Source: an uncultured Dialister sp. (GTDB taxonomy: Bacteria > Bacillota > Negativicutes > Veillonellales > Dialisteraceae). From it: a stretch of DNA of 33,494 nucleotides. The stretch covers positions 1 through 33,494 of the forward strand of contig CAKPQG010000025.1 of assembly GCA_934178345.1 (NCBI GenBank), given 5' to 3'. Positions 15,661-23,429 of the stretch are shown in pieces (position 1 is the first letter of the stretch; every line of letters begins with the position of its first letter). The position numbers were made by a program, and so were the translations under genes. A model generated the notes under the pieces. The model ran no database searches. It saw nothing but the letters and a program-made list of their open reading frames with translations, and had not been told where the DNA came from.

Positions 15661-15912
15661 ACTTCAAGGTTCAGGGTTAGCCCATGGGCGTGCCGCCCTT
15701 TTATTGCGTGTGAAAGAGGTTCAGCGGGTTCTATAGGTTCAAGAGGTTCAAAAGGTTCAAAGGGGTCGGTGCGGCGCATAACAATCAAAAGCGCCGCGGA
15801 GTATAGATGGTGGCAATGTCCAAAGGTGGCATTTCATTCAGTAGTCACAAGTCACTAGTCACTCGAGGCTCCTAATCCCTAGCTACTCATCCCTGCTTTC
15901 AAACTTCAAGGC
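15661..15912. repeat. Second consecutive intergenic mosaic repeat copy
   Basis: It repeats the order of the preceding copy: TTAGCCC segment, GGTTCA units (here with 9-10-nt spacing), GC hairpin (near 15769-15797), a GTGGCAATG segment, AGTCACA/AGTCACT heptads, CCTAATCCCTAG, and the CTGCTTTCAAACTTCA end. Tandem placement suggests duplication. Confidence 0.8.
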
Positions 15913-15915
15913 TAG

Positions 15916-16074
15916 GGAAACACTGATTAAATCGTTGTCAGATTTCACTCTTAGATTTTTATGCATAGCAAGGAATAACCTGACGCGAATAGCGAGCTAT
16001 TTAAGGAAGGTTATGACGAAGCTATGTATAAAAATTCTTGTAAAAGCTGACTCTGCGATTTAATCAGCGTTTCC
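15916..16074. mobile_element. 159-bp inverted-repeat MITE, copy C (flanks CTAG)
   Basis: Identical core length and ends to copies A, B and D. It is flanked by CTAG at 15912-15915 and 16075-16078. It sits at the end of a mosaic repeat, between ylmH and divIVA. Confidence 0.85.
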
Positions 16075-16102
16075 CTAGGGTATTCACGAAAGATGAGAAA
16101 TC

Positions 16103-16157
16103 TATGAACCTGTCGAACCTACAGAACCCATTGAACCTATTAACCTGAACCCCGAAC
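16103..16157. repeat. Degenerate GAACC(T) repeats after ylmH
   Basis: About six GAACC/TGAACC units at irregular 7-10-nt spacing, ending directly at the ylmH stop codon. Confidence 0.6.
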
Positions 16158-16159
16158 CC

Positions 16160-16951
16160 TTATTTGTATCTATCAATCAACAATCCCGTCCGGCCTTTTC
16201 GGCTCGTGCCGGTTTCCTCTTTGATCTCGATACGGCCGCGCCCGCGGATGCTGATGATGTCGCCAGCTTTCACAGTCTGGGACGCACTCTTGGCAGGCTG
16301 CCAGTTCACCTCCGTGCGACCATCATCGACGGCCTGCACCATCTTGGAGCGGGAAATACCAAAACCCGCTGCTCCTACAGCATCCAAGCGAAGGGAGGCC
16401 ACCGTCGCACGGACTTCTTTGGCTGTTTTCTTCGGCGGCTCGATTTCCTCCATCGGGATCTCTTTGACCGTGACCGGGACCATGGCGACTTTATGGAAAT
16501 TGTCCCTGATCCATCCAGCCATGGTACTGTCTGCTACGATCTGGCAGCCCGCGCCCTGCATGAGGATGTCGCCCAGAACGGCGCGGTCGATGCCAAGACC
16601 CATCAGCGAGCCTAAGACGTCCCGATGCCCGATCAGGCGGTAACGGTCATCCCAGGTGACGGAGAGAAGTGTCATGCCAAAGTCGATGGGCCCATCATAG
16701 TCGTCCCGAGCAAAGGCAATGCGCACGCGCTCCGCCTCATGATAGCCACCTTCACTTTTCACCGTGACCGTCTTCATATGTGTCGCAATGGTCTGTCCGA
16801 TCTGCGCCGCAAATGGCGACATAAAGGGACCGACCGCAAATGGCCGCCCGCGATCGACGGCATCCGCCAGATCCAGCAGGCGGATCGCCATGTCTTTGGC
16901 GTCGTCACTGGTGGCTGCAAAATAACGAATGATTTTTTCTCTATCTTTCAT
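16160..16951 (-). CDS. ylmH: YlmH-type S4-domain RNA-binding protein
   Basis: 263 residues, the usual YlmH length. The C-terminal S4 RNA-binding domain (about 185-245) has RLDAVGAAGFGISRSKMVQA and GDIISIRGRGR. YlmH proteins bind the ribosome and tRNA and have been linked to rescue of stalled subunits. AAGGA is 8 nt before the ATG. It is downstream of proC across a 103-nt repeat-bearing gap, probably in one transcript. The stop TAA is followed at once by GGGTTC repeats. Confidence 0.9.
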   Translation of the reverse strand: MKDREKIIRYFAATSDDAKDMAIRLLDLADAVDRGRPFAVGPFMSPFAAQIGQTIATHMKTVTVKSEGGYHEAERVRIAFARDDYDGPIDFGMTLLSVTWDDRYRLIGHRDVLGSLMGLGIDRAVLGDILMQGAGCQIVADSTMAGWIRDNFHKVAMVPVTVKEIPMEEIEPPKKTAKEVRATVASLRLDAVGAAGFGISRSKMVQAVDDGRTEVNWQPAKSASQTVKAGDIISIRGRGRIEIKEETGTSRKGRTGLLIDRYK

Positions 16952-16971
16952 ATATTGGTTCCTTGGAAAAT

Positions 16972-17047
16972 TTGTGACTGGGGACTAGTGACTAGTCACT
17001 AGTCACTTTGTACCCCTAATCCCCAATCCCTAATCCCTAGCTACTCA
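16972..17047. repeat. Heptad array within the proC-ylmH gap
   Basis: It includes a perfect 22-bp palindrome (GACTAGTGACTAGTCACTAGTC less two bases at each end is still symmetric) and CCCTAAT-type units. On the coding (minus) strand these read as four G-tracts separated by ATTA/ATT. Both could fold in the mRNA. Confidence 0.85.
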
Positions 17048-17054
17048 TTCCTAA

Positions 17055-17852
17055 TTATTTTCCCGCCATCTGATCTGATTTCGCAAGGCAGGCTTCTACA
17101 CCATCCATGAGTGCCGCACGGATTCCCGCGCGCTCCATGGCATGAATCCCCGCGATGGTGGTGCCGCCGGGGCTGGTGACCTGATCACGCAGCTCCGCCG
17201 GGTGTTTCCCTGTTTCTAAGACCATCTTGGCTGCGCCATACAGCGTCTGGGCAGCGGCTTCGATGGCAAGTTTTCTAGGAAGGCCGATCAGGACGCCGGC
17301 ATCTGCCAAAGCATCGATGATGACAAAGGCATATCCGGGACCTGCCCCGGAGAGCGCACCGAGTTCATCGAGCTGACGCTCTGTCACGACCGCTTCCTTG
17401 CCCAGTGAGCGGAAAACAGCCTCTGCCTCGGCGATGAATTCGTCCGAAGCGAGCGTACCCGGAGCGATCGCCGCCATGCCTTCTCCGACAGAGGCCGGGG
17501 TATTCGGCATGACACGGATGACCTCTGTCCCTTTCGGGAGAGCCTTTTCCAGCGTCTCGATCGTGACAGCGGCGGCAATAGAAAGGACCCGGCGGGGCGA
17601 ATGCCGGGACAATTCTTCCAGCACAGAAGGAACCACGTTCGGCTTCACGGCCACAATGACCAGATCTGCCTCACCGGCTTCGCTCCCCTCTTTGGAGACA
17701 GAGACTCCATATCGTGCTGCTTTCTCTTCCGAAGCCTCGACGGAATGCTCCTTGACGAAGACTTCTTCTTTTTTCCATAAACCTTTGGCAAGGCACCCGG
17801 AGAGGATCGCTCCTCCCATCGCCCCGCATCCGATGATCAGTATCTTTTTCAT
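17055..17852 (-). CDS. proC: Pyrroline-5-carboxylate reductase
   Basis: 265 residues. It makes proline from pyrroline-5-carboxylate using NAD(P)H. The N-terminal Rossmann motif is IIGCGAMGGAI (residues 6-16), and the C-terminal dimer domain has GALSGAGPGYAFVIIDALADAG and VTSPGGTTIAGI, the family signature. The ATG overlaps the upstream sepF stop by four bases (ATGA at 17849-17852), so they are translationally coupled. In many Firmicutes proC lies in or near this division cluster. Confidence 0.97.
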   Translation of the reverse strand: MKKILIIGCGAMGGAILSGCLAKGLWKKEEVFVKEHSVEASEEKAARYGVSVSKEGSEAGEADLVIVAVKPNVVPSVLEELSRHSPRRVLSIAAAVTIETLEKALPKGTEVIRVMPNTPASVGEGMAAIAPGTLASDEFIAEAEAVFRSLGKEAVVTERQLDELGALSGAGPGYAFVIIDALADAGVLIGLPRKLAIEAAAQTLYGAAKMVLETGKHPAELRDQVTSPGGTTIAGIHAMERAGIRAALMDGVEACLAKSDQMAGK

Positions 17853-18271
17853 AGGTTCGGTCCTTTCCAGGCAGGAATGCCTTGGAAATCAGTCAGCCGA
17901 TCCTTATCGAGCCGTACACTCTCCGGCAGGCAGATAAGGACATCATCATTCAGAAGCTCGATGCTTCCGTGGGCTAAGTAAACAGCCCCGCTCATGAAAT
18001 CAACAAACCGGCTGGCTGTCTCATCATCCACACTGTCATTCAAAACGACAATGACGGCGAGCCCTTTTTCCAGAGCATCCACCCCATGCCGTGCATCTGC
18101 ATACGTGCCGGGTACCATGATGACCACTTCCAAGGGGCGGAGAGTCCGGGCTGGCAGCGCGCCTGCCTCCGGAAGGCTCTCCCTCTCCTCTGTCGGTGTC
18201 TCATAGACATCCTCGTCCTGGTCACTGAACTGCTTTTTCAGCCAGCCCAGGCCCTCTCCCCAGAAAGACAT
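17849..18271 (-). CDS. sepF: SepF-like division protein, second tandem copy
   Basis: 140 residues from ATG 18271. A longer frame opens at 18316 but would overlap the upstream sepF by 45 nt. The chosen ATG shares one base with that gene's stop (TGATG), a coupling arrangement. An N-terminal amphipathic segment (MSFWGEGLGWLKKQF) is followed by an acidic linker and the SepF core (about 60-130) with RFVDFMSGAVYLAHG and LICLPESV. It is more diverged from textbook SepF than its neighbour. SepF anchors and bundles FtsZ. Whether this copy still does so is unknown. Confidence 0.82.
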   Translation of the reverse strand: MSFWGEGLGWLKKQFSDQDEDVYETPTEERESLPEAGALPARTLRPLEVVIMVPGTYADARHGVDALEKGLAVIVVLNDSVDDETASRFVDFMSGAVYLAHGSIELLNDDVLICLPESVRLDKDRLTDFQGIPAWKGPNL

Positions 18272-18777
18272 CAAGCCTCTGGAGCCGAGGGTCCCTGCGG
18301 CTGCTGGGCATTCCATTGCGGTGCACCGGCAGGTGCGGCTGCCTCTTGACCTGCATAGGCAGCGAAATTCTCACGGGAAACGCTCATATTATTCGGCGCG
18401 CAGAGATAAATGCTTTCAGAAATCTGGTCGATGCGGCCATCCAGCGCATACATGATGCCCTGAACAAAATCGACAATACGCTGGGCTTCATCCGCATCCG
18501 TCTTTTCCATATTCATGACGACCGGACGCATGGCCTTCAGATGATCACCGATTTTTTCCGCATCACTGTAGCTTTTCGGGCTGACAACGACCATGGTATA
18601 CGGCTTTGCTGCCTGACGCGGCACTGCATTTCTGCTGATACCACGGACAGCTGCCGGACGCGGCGGGACAGGTTGAGCAGGATTGACCGGAGCGGTTTCC
18701 TCGCCGAGGTCTTCCTCTTCCATATCCTCATCATCACGATCGACGAACTGGTCTTTAAACTTATCTAATAAACTCAT
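18271..18777 (-). CDS. sepF: SepF cell-division protein, first tandem copy
   Basis: 168 residues. It has an N-terminal amphipathic membrane anchor (MSLLDKFKDQFVDR), an acidic Pro-rich linker, and the SepF core (about 80-150) containing RIVDFVQGIMYALDG and YLCAPNN. An Ala/Pro/Gln-rich tail follows. SepF tethers FtsZ to the membrane in bacteria lacking FtsA or alongside it. It follows yggS by 12 nt and is itself followed by a second sepF, forming a tandem pair. Confidence 0.92.
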   Translation of the reverse strand: MSLLDKFKDQFVDRDDEDMEEEDLGEETAPVNPAQPVPPRPAAVRGISRNAVPRQAAKPYTMVVVSPKSYSDAEKIGDHLKAMRPVVMNMEKTDADEAQRIVDFVQGIMYALDGRIDQISESIYLCAPNNMSVSRENFAAYAGQEAAAPAGAPQWNAQQPQGPSAPEA

Positions 18778-18789
18778 TTCTTTTTCCTC

Positions 18790-19479
18790 CTAATGGTATA
18801 CGCGGGAGCCGAAGATCGCGGTGCCGATACGCACCATCGTGGCTCCCTCTTCGATAGCCTGTTCAAAATCATGGGTCATTCCCATAGACAGAATGGAAAT
18901 CTGTCCCTCGGGAAACTGCTTTTTCATATCCTCCCACATCTCGTGGGCCTTGCGGAAGACGGGACGCGTCATCTCCACATCCTCATAATTCGGCGCCATG
19001 CACATCAGTCCAAGCACCCTCACATGAGCCAGCGACTTCGCTTCATCGATCGCCATTTTCATATCATCTGGCGAAAGACCTGTCTTGCTTTCTTCTCCGG
19101 AAATATTAAACTCCAGGAGTACGTCCTGTACCTTATCGATCTCTGCCGCCCGCTTGTCGATCTCCCACAGAATTGACAATGAGTCCGCCGACTGGATGAG
19201 ATCCGCCATAGCGACTGCCTTTTTGACTTTATTTTTCTGCAAATGTCCCTGCAGATGCCAGGTCACCGGGAGCGAGAGCTCCTTGTATTTTTCTTCCATT
19301 TCCTGGACACGGTTCTCACCCACATGGGTGACACCGAGAGAAATGGCTTCTTCCATGTCTTTGATGGGATGGAACTTCGTCACAGCCACCAGCGTGACCG
19401 CCTGATGATACGGGGACTTCTCCCGCGCTGCTTCGATCCGCTCCATGACATGAGCTAATCGTTCTTTGATTTCTGACAT
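18790..19479 (-). CDS. yggS: YggS/YlmE-type PLP homeostasis protein
   Basis: 229 residues from ATG 19479. An in-frame ATG at 19539 lies upstream of the predicted transcript start (about 19538), and the chosen ATG has AAGG 7 nt before it. The PLP-binding lysine motif is VTLVAVTKFHP. HVGENRVQEM, WHLQGHLQKNK and ILSMGMTHDFEQAI are family blocks. It is a cytosolic PLP-binding protein without known catalysis that buffers vitamin B6. It is first in the run yggS-sepF-sepF-proC-ylmH-divIVA-speE. Confidence 0.93.
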   Translation of the reverse strand: MSEIKERLAHVMERIEAAREKSPYHQAVTLVAVTKFHPIKDMEEAISLGVTHVGENRVQEMEEKYKELSLPVTWHLQGHLQKNKVKKAVAMADLIQSADSLSILWEIDKRAAEIDKVQDVLLEFNISGEESKTGLSPDDMKMAIDEAKSLAHVRVLGLMCMAPNYEDVEMTRPVFRKAHEMWEDMKKQFPEGQISILSMGMTHDFEQAIEEGATMVRIGTAIFGSRVYH

Positions 19480-19544
19480 AGCCCCGCCTTCTTTGTGTAG
19501 TTTCAGCATAGCTCTTCTGGTAGAAATAGTTATACTCATGGTTT

Positions 19545-19550
19545 ATTATA
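19545..19550 (-). promoter_or_regulatory. -10 box of the yggS-sepF operon
   Basis: A perfect TATAAT on the minus strand. The -35 region is poor (TTTTTC at 17 nt). It implies transcription starts near 19538. Confidence 0.55.
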
Positions 19551-19589
19551 GCACAGAAATCCATAGGGAAAAAGGGAAAGGTTGGCAGG

Positions 19590-19925
19590 GAAAGGGTTAG
19601 TCCACGGGGCGGATCGCCCATCGATTGTGGATGAAAGCTCTTCTCTCTAGTTAGGAGTGAGGAGTGTTGGTGCGGCGCATAAAAATATGGAAGCGCCGCG
19701 GAGTATAAATAGAGTGATGCCCCAAAGGGGTGGGAGATCGCTCCTTTGAAATGTGAGATAGTCCATTCTCTCGCATTGTCATCCCGAGCGGAGTCGAGGG
19801 ATCTTTGTTGTATCCATTTTATCGCTTCTTGCGTGAAGCGATTTACATGAAACACCGTATGACGGGACTTTTCGAGAATTCATGTCTAATCCCTAACTAC
19901 TCCTCCCTGCTTTCAAACTTCATAC
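19590..19925. repeat. Intergenic mosaic repeat copy
   Basis: The GGTTAG...GGGGCGGATCGCCC segment, GATTGTGGATGAAAGC, two AGGAGTG units, the GC hairpin (near 19671-19700), a TCATCCCGAGCGGAGTCGAGG segment, then CTAATCCCTAA and CTGCTTTCAAACTTCA. No gene was seen. Confidence 0.75.
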
Positions 19926-19927
19926 GC

Positions 19928-19964
19928 AAAAACCTCGACAGCTCATTTGAGCCATCGAGGTTTT
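19928..19964 (-). terminator. Terminator of the solute-binding-protein cluster
   Basis: AAAACCTCGA pairs with TCGAGGTTTTT around an imperfect inner stem, with a T-run on the minus strand, about 14 nt past the stop. Confidence 0.85.
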
Positions 19965-19977
19965 CATCACTTGCACC

Positions 19978-20967
19978 TCATACCATATTCGCTTTCTTTG
20001 CGATTTCCTCAGGGATCGTCAGTCCCAGGATTTCCGCATCCTGCTTATTGATGACGATGGTGTAATCCTTCTGGTGCTGGATCGGAGATGTCTCCGGTTT
20101 TACCTTGCCATCGAGGATATCCGCCGCGAGTTCGCCGGTCTGCTTGCCGAGGCGATAGTAATCGACCGAGAGCGCTGCAAGCGCGCCGTCCTTCGCCATG
20201 ATGTCCGCCCCGACGATGACGGGGATCTTATTCGCATCCGTGATCTTCATCAGTGTCGGGATGGAGGAAGCCAGCGTGTTATCCGTCGGAACGTAGATGT
20301 AGTCGACCTTGCCGACGAGGGACTCCGCCACCTGCTGGATATCATTGACATTATTCACCGTGCGTTCTTCTACAGAAAGGCCATGCTTCTTGCAGTAGTC
20401 CTTCATCTGGTTCGCCTGCACTTCGCTGTTCACTTCGCTCGAACAGTAGATGAGGCCGACGTTCTTTGCCTGCGGGATGAGCTTGGCAGCAAGCTCCATC
20501 TGGGCATCCATGGAGGCAAAATCACTGACCCCGGTCACATTGCCGCCGGGTCTCTCATCATTCTGTACCAGCTTGGCACTTGTGTAGTCAGTGATCGCAG
20601 TACCGACGATCGGGATGTCCTTGATCTCATTCGCTGCTGCCTGCGCCGCCGGTGTCGCGATGGCACAGATCAGCTTCGGTTTCTCTGCTTTGAAGCGGGA
20701 AACGATGGTCTTCAGATTCGACTGGTCGCCCTGTGCATTTTCCTGATCGATCTCGACCTTATCCGGCCCATAGCCGCGCTCCTTCAATGCATCGACAAAG
20801 CCTTTATTGGCTTCATCGAGAGAGCCGTGCTGCACGATCTGCACGACACCGATCTTGATCTTGCTTGTGTCTCCGCTCTGCCCGCTGCCTTGTCCGCCGC
20901 AGCCGCCGGAAATCAGAGCCGCCGCTGCGAGCGCAGCCGCTATACCGCATTTCATCCAGTTTTTCAT
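19978..20967 (-). CDS. ABC transporter substrate-binding lipoprotein (pfam04392, TrpX-like), copy 2
   Basis: 329 residues from ATG 20967 (GAAGG upstream). A start at 21012 adds 15 non-signal residues. The lipoprotein signal ends SGGC. The mature protein is the ABC_sub_bind fold: IGVVQIVQHGSLDEANKG near the N-terminus, then NLKTIVSRF, DIPIVGTAITD, YVPTDNTLASSIPTL and DGALAALSVDYYRLG. It is a clear paralogue of the gene at 22195. TrpX-type members serve amino-acid importers in other Firmicutes, but no permease or ATPase gene is here. Its ligand is not known. Confidence 0.87.
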   Translation of the reverse strand: MKNWMKCGIAAALAAAALISGGCGGQGSGQSGDTSKIKIGVVQIVQHGSLDEANKGFVDALKERGYGPDKVEIDQENAQGDQSNLKTIVSRFKAEKPKLICAIATPAAQAAANEIKDIPIVGTAITDYTSAKLVQNDERPGGNVTGVSDFASMDAQMELAAKLIPQAKNVGLIYCSSEVNSEVQANQMKDYCKKHGLSVEERTVNNVNDIQQVAESLVGKVDYIYVPTDNTLASSIPTLMKITDANKIPVIVGADIMAKDGALAALSVDYYRLGKQTGELAADILDGKVKPETSPIQHQKDYTIVINKQDAEILGLTIPEEIAKKANMV

Positions 20968-21004
20968 CTTATGTTGCCTTCTTTTATTTATACAATAATA
21001 TATG

Positions 21005-21235
21005 GAGTTCAAGGTTAGCCCATGGGGCGAGGCGTCCCTTGATTAAGAACGAAAGCCTTGCTCGAATGAGGAATTAGGAATGGTGGTGCGGCGCATAAAA
21101 ATCAGAAGCGCCGCGAAGCATATATGAGGCGATGCCTAAAAGTAGCATTCAAGTCACAAGTCACTCGAGGCACCTAATCCCTAGCTACTCATCCCTGCTT
21201 TCAAATGTCAAACATCAGATTTCAATGTCTAACAT
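21005..21235. repeat. Intergenic mosaic repeat copy between solute-binding-protein genes
   Basis: GTTCAAGGTTAGCCC, a TTGATTAAGAACGAAAGC segment, GGAATTAGGAATG, the GC hairpin (near 21085-21115), AAGTCAC heptads, CCTAATCCCTAG and CTGCTTTCAAA, in the common order. Confidence 0.8.
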
Positions 21236-21264
21236 CTTTTAGTCTCTTAGACTAATAATCCCTA

Positions 21265-22050
21265 TCATTTAATATACTCACTCTCTAACGCATCCATGGT
21301 GCCATTTGTTTCCATTTCATCGAGGAAGAAATTGACGTAATTCAGGAGATCCTGGTCACCCTTGGCCATGAGGATACCAAAGCGGCTCTTAGTGAATGGC
21401 TGGTCAATGAGCGGAGCAGCTAATTTATTATTTAAGCGGACATACTTTCTCGCTTCCATAGTCTCCGTAATCATAATATCCGCTTTGCCCTCAGCAATGA
21501 GAGCTGGAATTTCTGCATTCTGTTCATGGACGAGGAGCGTTGCATGCGGGAGTTGTGCCTTGGCAAATTTTTCATTCGTTCCACCCGGATTCACCATGAC
21601 CTTTACTTCTGGACGGTCGAGATCAGCGACAGACTGATATTTCTTTTCTTCGCCCGCACGGCAAAGGATGGTCTTTCCGAAGAGCAGGTAGCCATCCGAC
21701 ATCGCCATCGTACGTTCGCGGTCGAATGTACGAGTGATACCGCAAAGCGCGACGTCAAATTTTCCGTCCTGCGTATCCTGCGAAAGGGTCTTCCATGTGG
21801 TCGGCACGTATTCAACTTTTACGTGCAGACTGTCCGCGAGTTTCTGGGAGAGCTCGGTATCAAATCCTTCATATGCGCCTGTCTCCTGATTCTTATAGGA
21901 CATTGGACGGTAGTCCCCTGTCGTTCCGATGCGGATCGTGCCACGAGCAGCGATATCTTCTAGGTGCGATGCCCAGGCTTCGCCTGCGGCACCTATAGCC
22001 AGTGCCGCCGTAAGGAGCGTTGCTCCTCCGATAATTTTCCAGTTTTTCAT
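21265..22050 (-). CDS. Exported family 3 solute-binding / PheC-like cyclohexadienyl dehydratase
   Basis: 261 residues with a cleavable signal peptide ending near GEAWA (about residue 27). The fold is that of polar amino-acid binding proteins. It resembles periplasmic PheC of Pseudomonas: RIGTTGDYRPMSY near the mature N-terminus, YEGFDTELSQKLADSL, and VNPGGTNEKFAKAQL in the second lobe. PheC turns prephenate or arogenate into phenylpyruvate or phenylalanine. The alternative is a plain amino-acid binding protein. AAAGGAG precedes the ATG. It lies between two TrpX-like lipoproteins below a T-box, so an amino-acid supply role is likely. Confidence 0.75.
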   Translation of the reverse strand: MKNWKIIGGATLLTAALAIGAAGEAWASHLEDIAARGTIRIGTTGDYRPMSYKNQETGAYEGFDTELSQKLADSLHVKVEYVPTTWKTLSQDTQDGKFDVALCGITRTFDRERTMAMSDGYLLFGKTILCRAGEEKKYQSVADLDRPEVKVMVNPGGTNEKFAKAQLPHATLLVHEQNAEIPALIAEGKADIMITETMEARKYVRLNNKLAAPLIDQPFTKSRFGILMAKGDQDLLNYVNFFLDEMETNGTMDALESEYIK

Positions 22051-22194
22051 ATATTTTCTCCTTTGCTTCTATACTACGTTGAGGGACAAGGTTCAGTGGT
22101 GTGATGCTGGCTTGAAACTTGGAGACATTAGGCTCCAGATGTCTGCCATCTGATATCAGACGTCTGACGTCTCTTAGTCTCTTAGTCTCCAATC
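22051..22194. repeat. Short gap with AGACTAAG repeats
   Basis: AGACTAAG units and AGACGTC/TCAGACG palindromic pieces follow the upstream gene's stop. Similar CTTAGACT-type pieces occur at 21208-21262 and 30557-30650. Confidence 0.6.
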
Positions 22195-23184
22195 CTAGTC
22201 CACCATCGTGGCATTTTTGTATTCATCCGGGATCTTGATACCAAGGATTTCTGCATTTTTCTTATTGATGATGACTTCATAGACTTCCGGATCCTCGACC
22301 GGAGTTTCTTCCGGCTTGATCTTTCCATCTAAGATCTGGGCAGCCATGTGGCCGGCCTGGACGCCTGATTTATAGAAATCTACGGAGAGGGAGGCGAGCG
22401 CTCCGTCTCTGGCCATGCTGTCAGCACCGACGAGGACCGGGATCTTAGCCGGGTCCGTCACTTTGACGAGGGTGGGGATGGAAGAAGCGAGGACATTGTC
22501 CGTCGGGACATAGATGAAGTCGACCTGCCCCACCATGGATTCTGCGACCTGCTGGATATCATTCACAGAGGAAACCGTTTTTTCTACGACAGAAAGGCCA
22601 ATGGAAGCGGCATGCTTCTTCGCCTGGTTCGCCTGGATCTCACTGTTTACTTCACTCGAGCAGTAGAGAAGCCCCATGGTCTTGGCATTCGGCAGGAAGA
22701 CTTTGCCCATGTCTACCTGCTTTTCGACCGGGCCTCTGTCATTGACGCCAGTGACATTCGTTTCCGGTTTTTGATTCGATTTGACGAGCTTCGCCGTTTC
22801 GAAATCGGTGATGGCGCAGCCGACGATCGGGATATCTTTGATCTCATTGGCTACCGCCTGCGTTGCCGGAGTGGAAATCCCGAAGATGATGTCCGGCTTA
22901 TTGCTCTTGAAACGTGCCGTGATGCTCTTCAGATTCGACTGGTCACCCTGCGCATTCTGCTGATCGACTTCGACCTTATCCGGGCCATAGCCTTTGTCCT
23001 TCAGTCCATCGATCATCCCTTGATTGGCTGCATCCAGTGAACCATGCTGCATGATCTGCACAACGGCGACCTGTTTCTTGCCGGAAGTCTTGCTGCTCCC
23101 TGCCGAATTGCCGCCGCATCCTCCATAGACCAGTGTCATTCCTGCCAATGCTGCGATAAGCCCTGCTTTTACCCATTTGTTCAT
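22195..23184 (-). CDS. ABC transporter substrate-binding lipoprotein (pfam04392, TrpX-like), copy 1
   Basis: 329 residues. The lipoprotein signal ends YGGC. Mature blocks match copy 2: VAVVQIMQHGSLDAANQG, DQSNLKSITARF, DIPIVGCAITD, YVPTDNVLASSIPTL and DGALASLSVDFY. AAAGGA precedes the ATG. It is the first gene after the T-box leader, so its expression should respond to an uncharged tRNA. The C-terminus ends MVD, where copy 2 ends MV: the extra codon and TAG stop are GACTAG repeat sequence. Confidence 0.88.
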   Translation of the reverse strand: MNKWVKAGLIAALAGMTLVYGGCGGNSAGSSKTSGKKQVAVVQIMQHGSLDAANQGMIDGLKDKGYGPDKVEVDQQNAQGDQSNLKSITARFKSNKPDIIFGISTPATQAVANEIKDIPIVGCAITDFETAKLVKSNQKPETNVTGVNDRGPVEKQVDMGKVFLPNAKTMGLLYCSSEVNSEIQANQAKKHAASIGLSVVEKTVSSVNDIQQVAESMVGQVDFIYVPTDNVLASSIPTLVKVTDPAKIPVLVGADSMARDGALASLSVDFYKSGVQAGHMAAQILDGKIKPEETPVEDPEVYEVIINKKNAEILGIKIPDEYKNATMVD

Positions 23185-23290
23185 GATGATATTCCTTTCT
23201 ACTTTTCTACTATGCTGCTTTCAGAAATATGATTCTGCGTGACAGAGATTTCCGCGCTGCTTTCTATTGCCGCGCCGCTCTTCCTCTCAC

Positions 23291-23311
23291 TTAAGGAAAC
23301 GCTGATTAAAC
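23291..23311. repeat. End fragment of the 159-bp MITE next to the T-box terminator
   Basis: TTAAGGAAACGCTGATTAAA matches the MITE end with a TTAA flank. It begins right at the T-run of the leader's last terminator. Confidence 0.65.
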
Positions 23312-23342
23312 AAAAAGTCCCTTGCTTCACTCAGCAAGGGAC
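23312..23342 (-). terminator. Second (distal) T-box terminator
   Basis: GTCCCTTGC and GCAAGGGAC pair, followed by five T on the minus strand. It competes with the GGGTGGTACCGCG antiterminator. Confidence 0.9.
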
Positions 23343-23386
23343 GACGGGGACTCATCGCGGTACCACCCAATTTATCTAAGGAATAC

Positions 23387-23429
23387 AAAAAGGGTGGTAC
23401 CAAGGGACGGATTCTCCGTGGTACCACCC
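23387..23429 (-). terminator. First (proximal) T-box terminator
   Basis: GGGTGGTACC pairs perfectly with GGTACCACCC, followed by five T. The terminator therefore contains the T-box bulge sequence itself. Confidence 0.8.
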
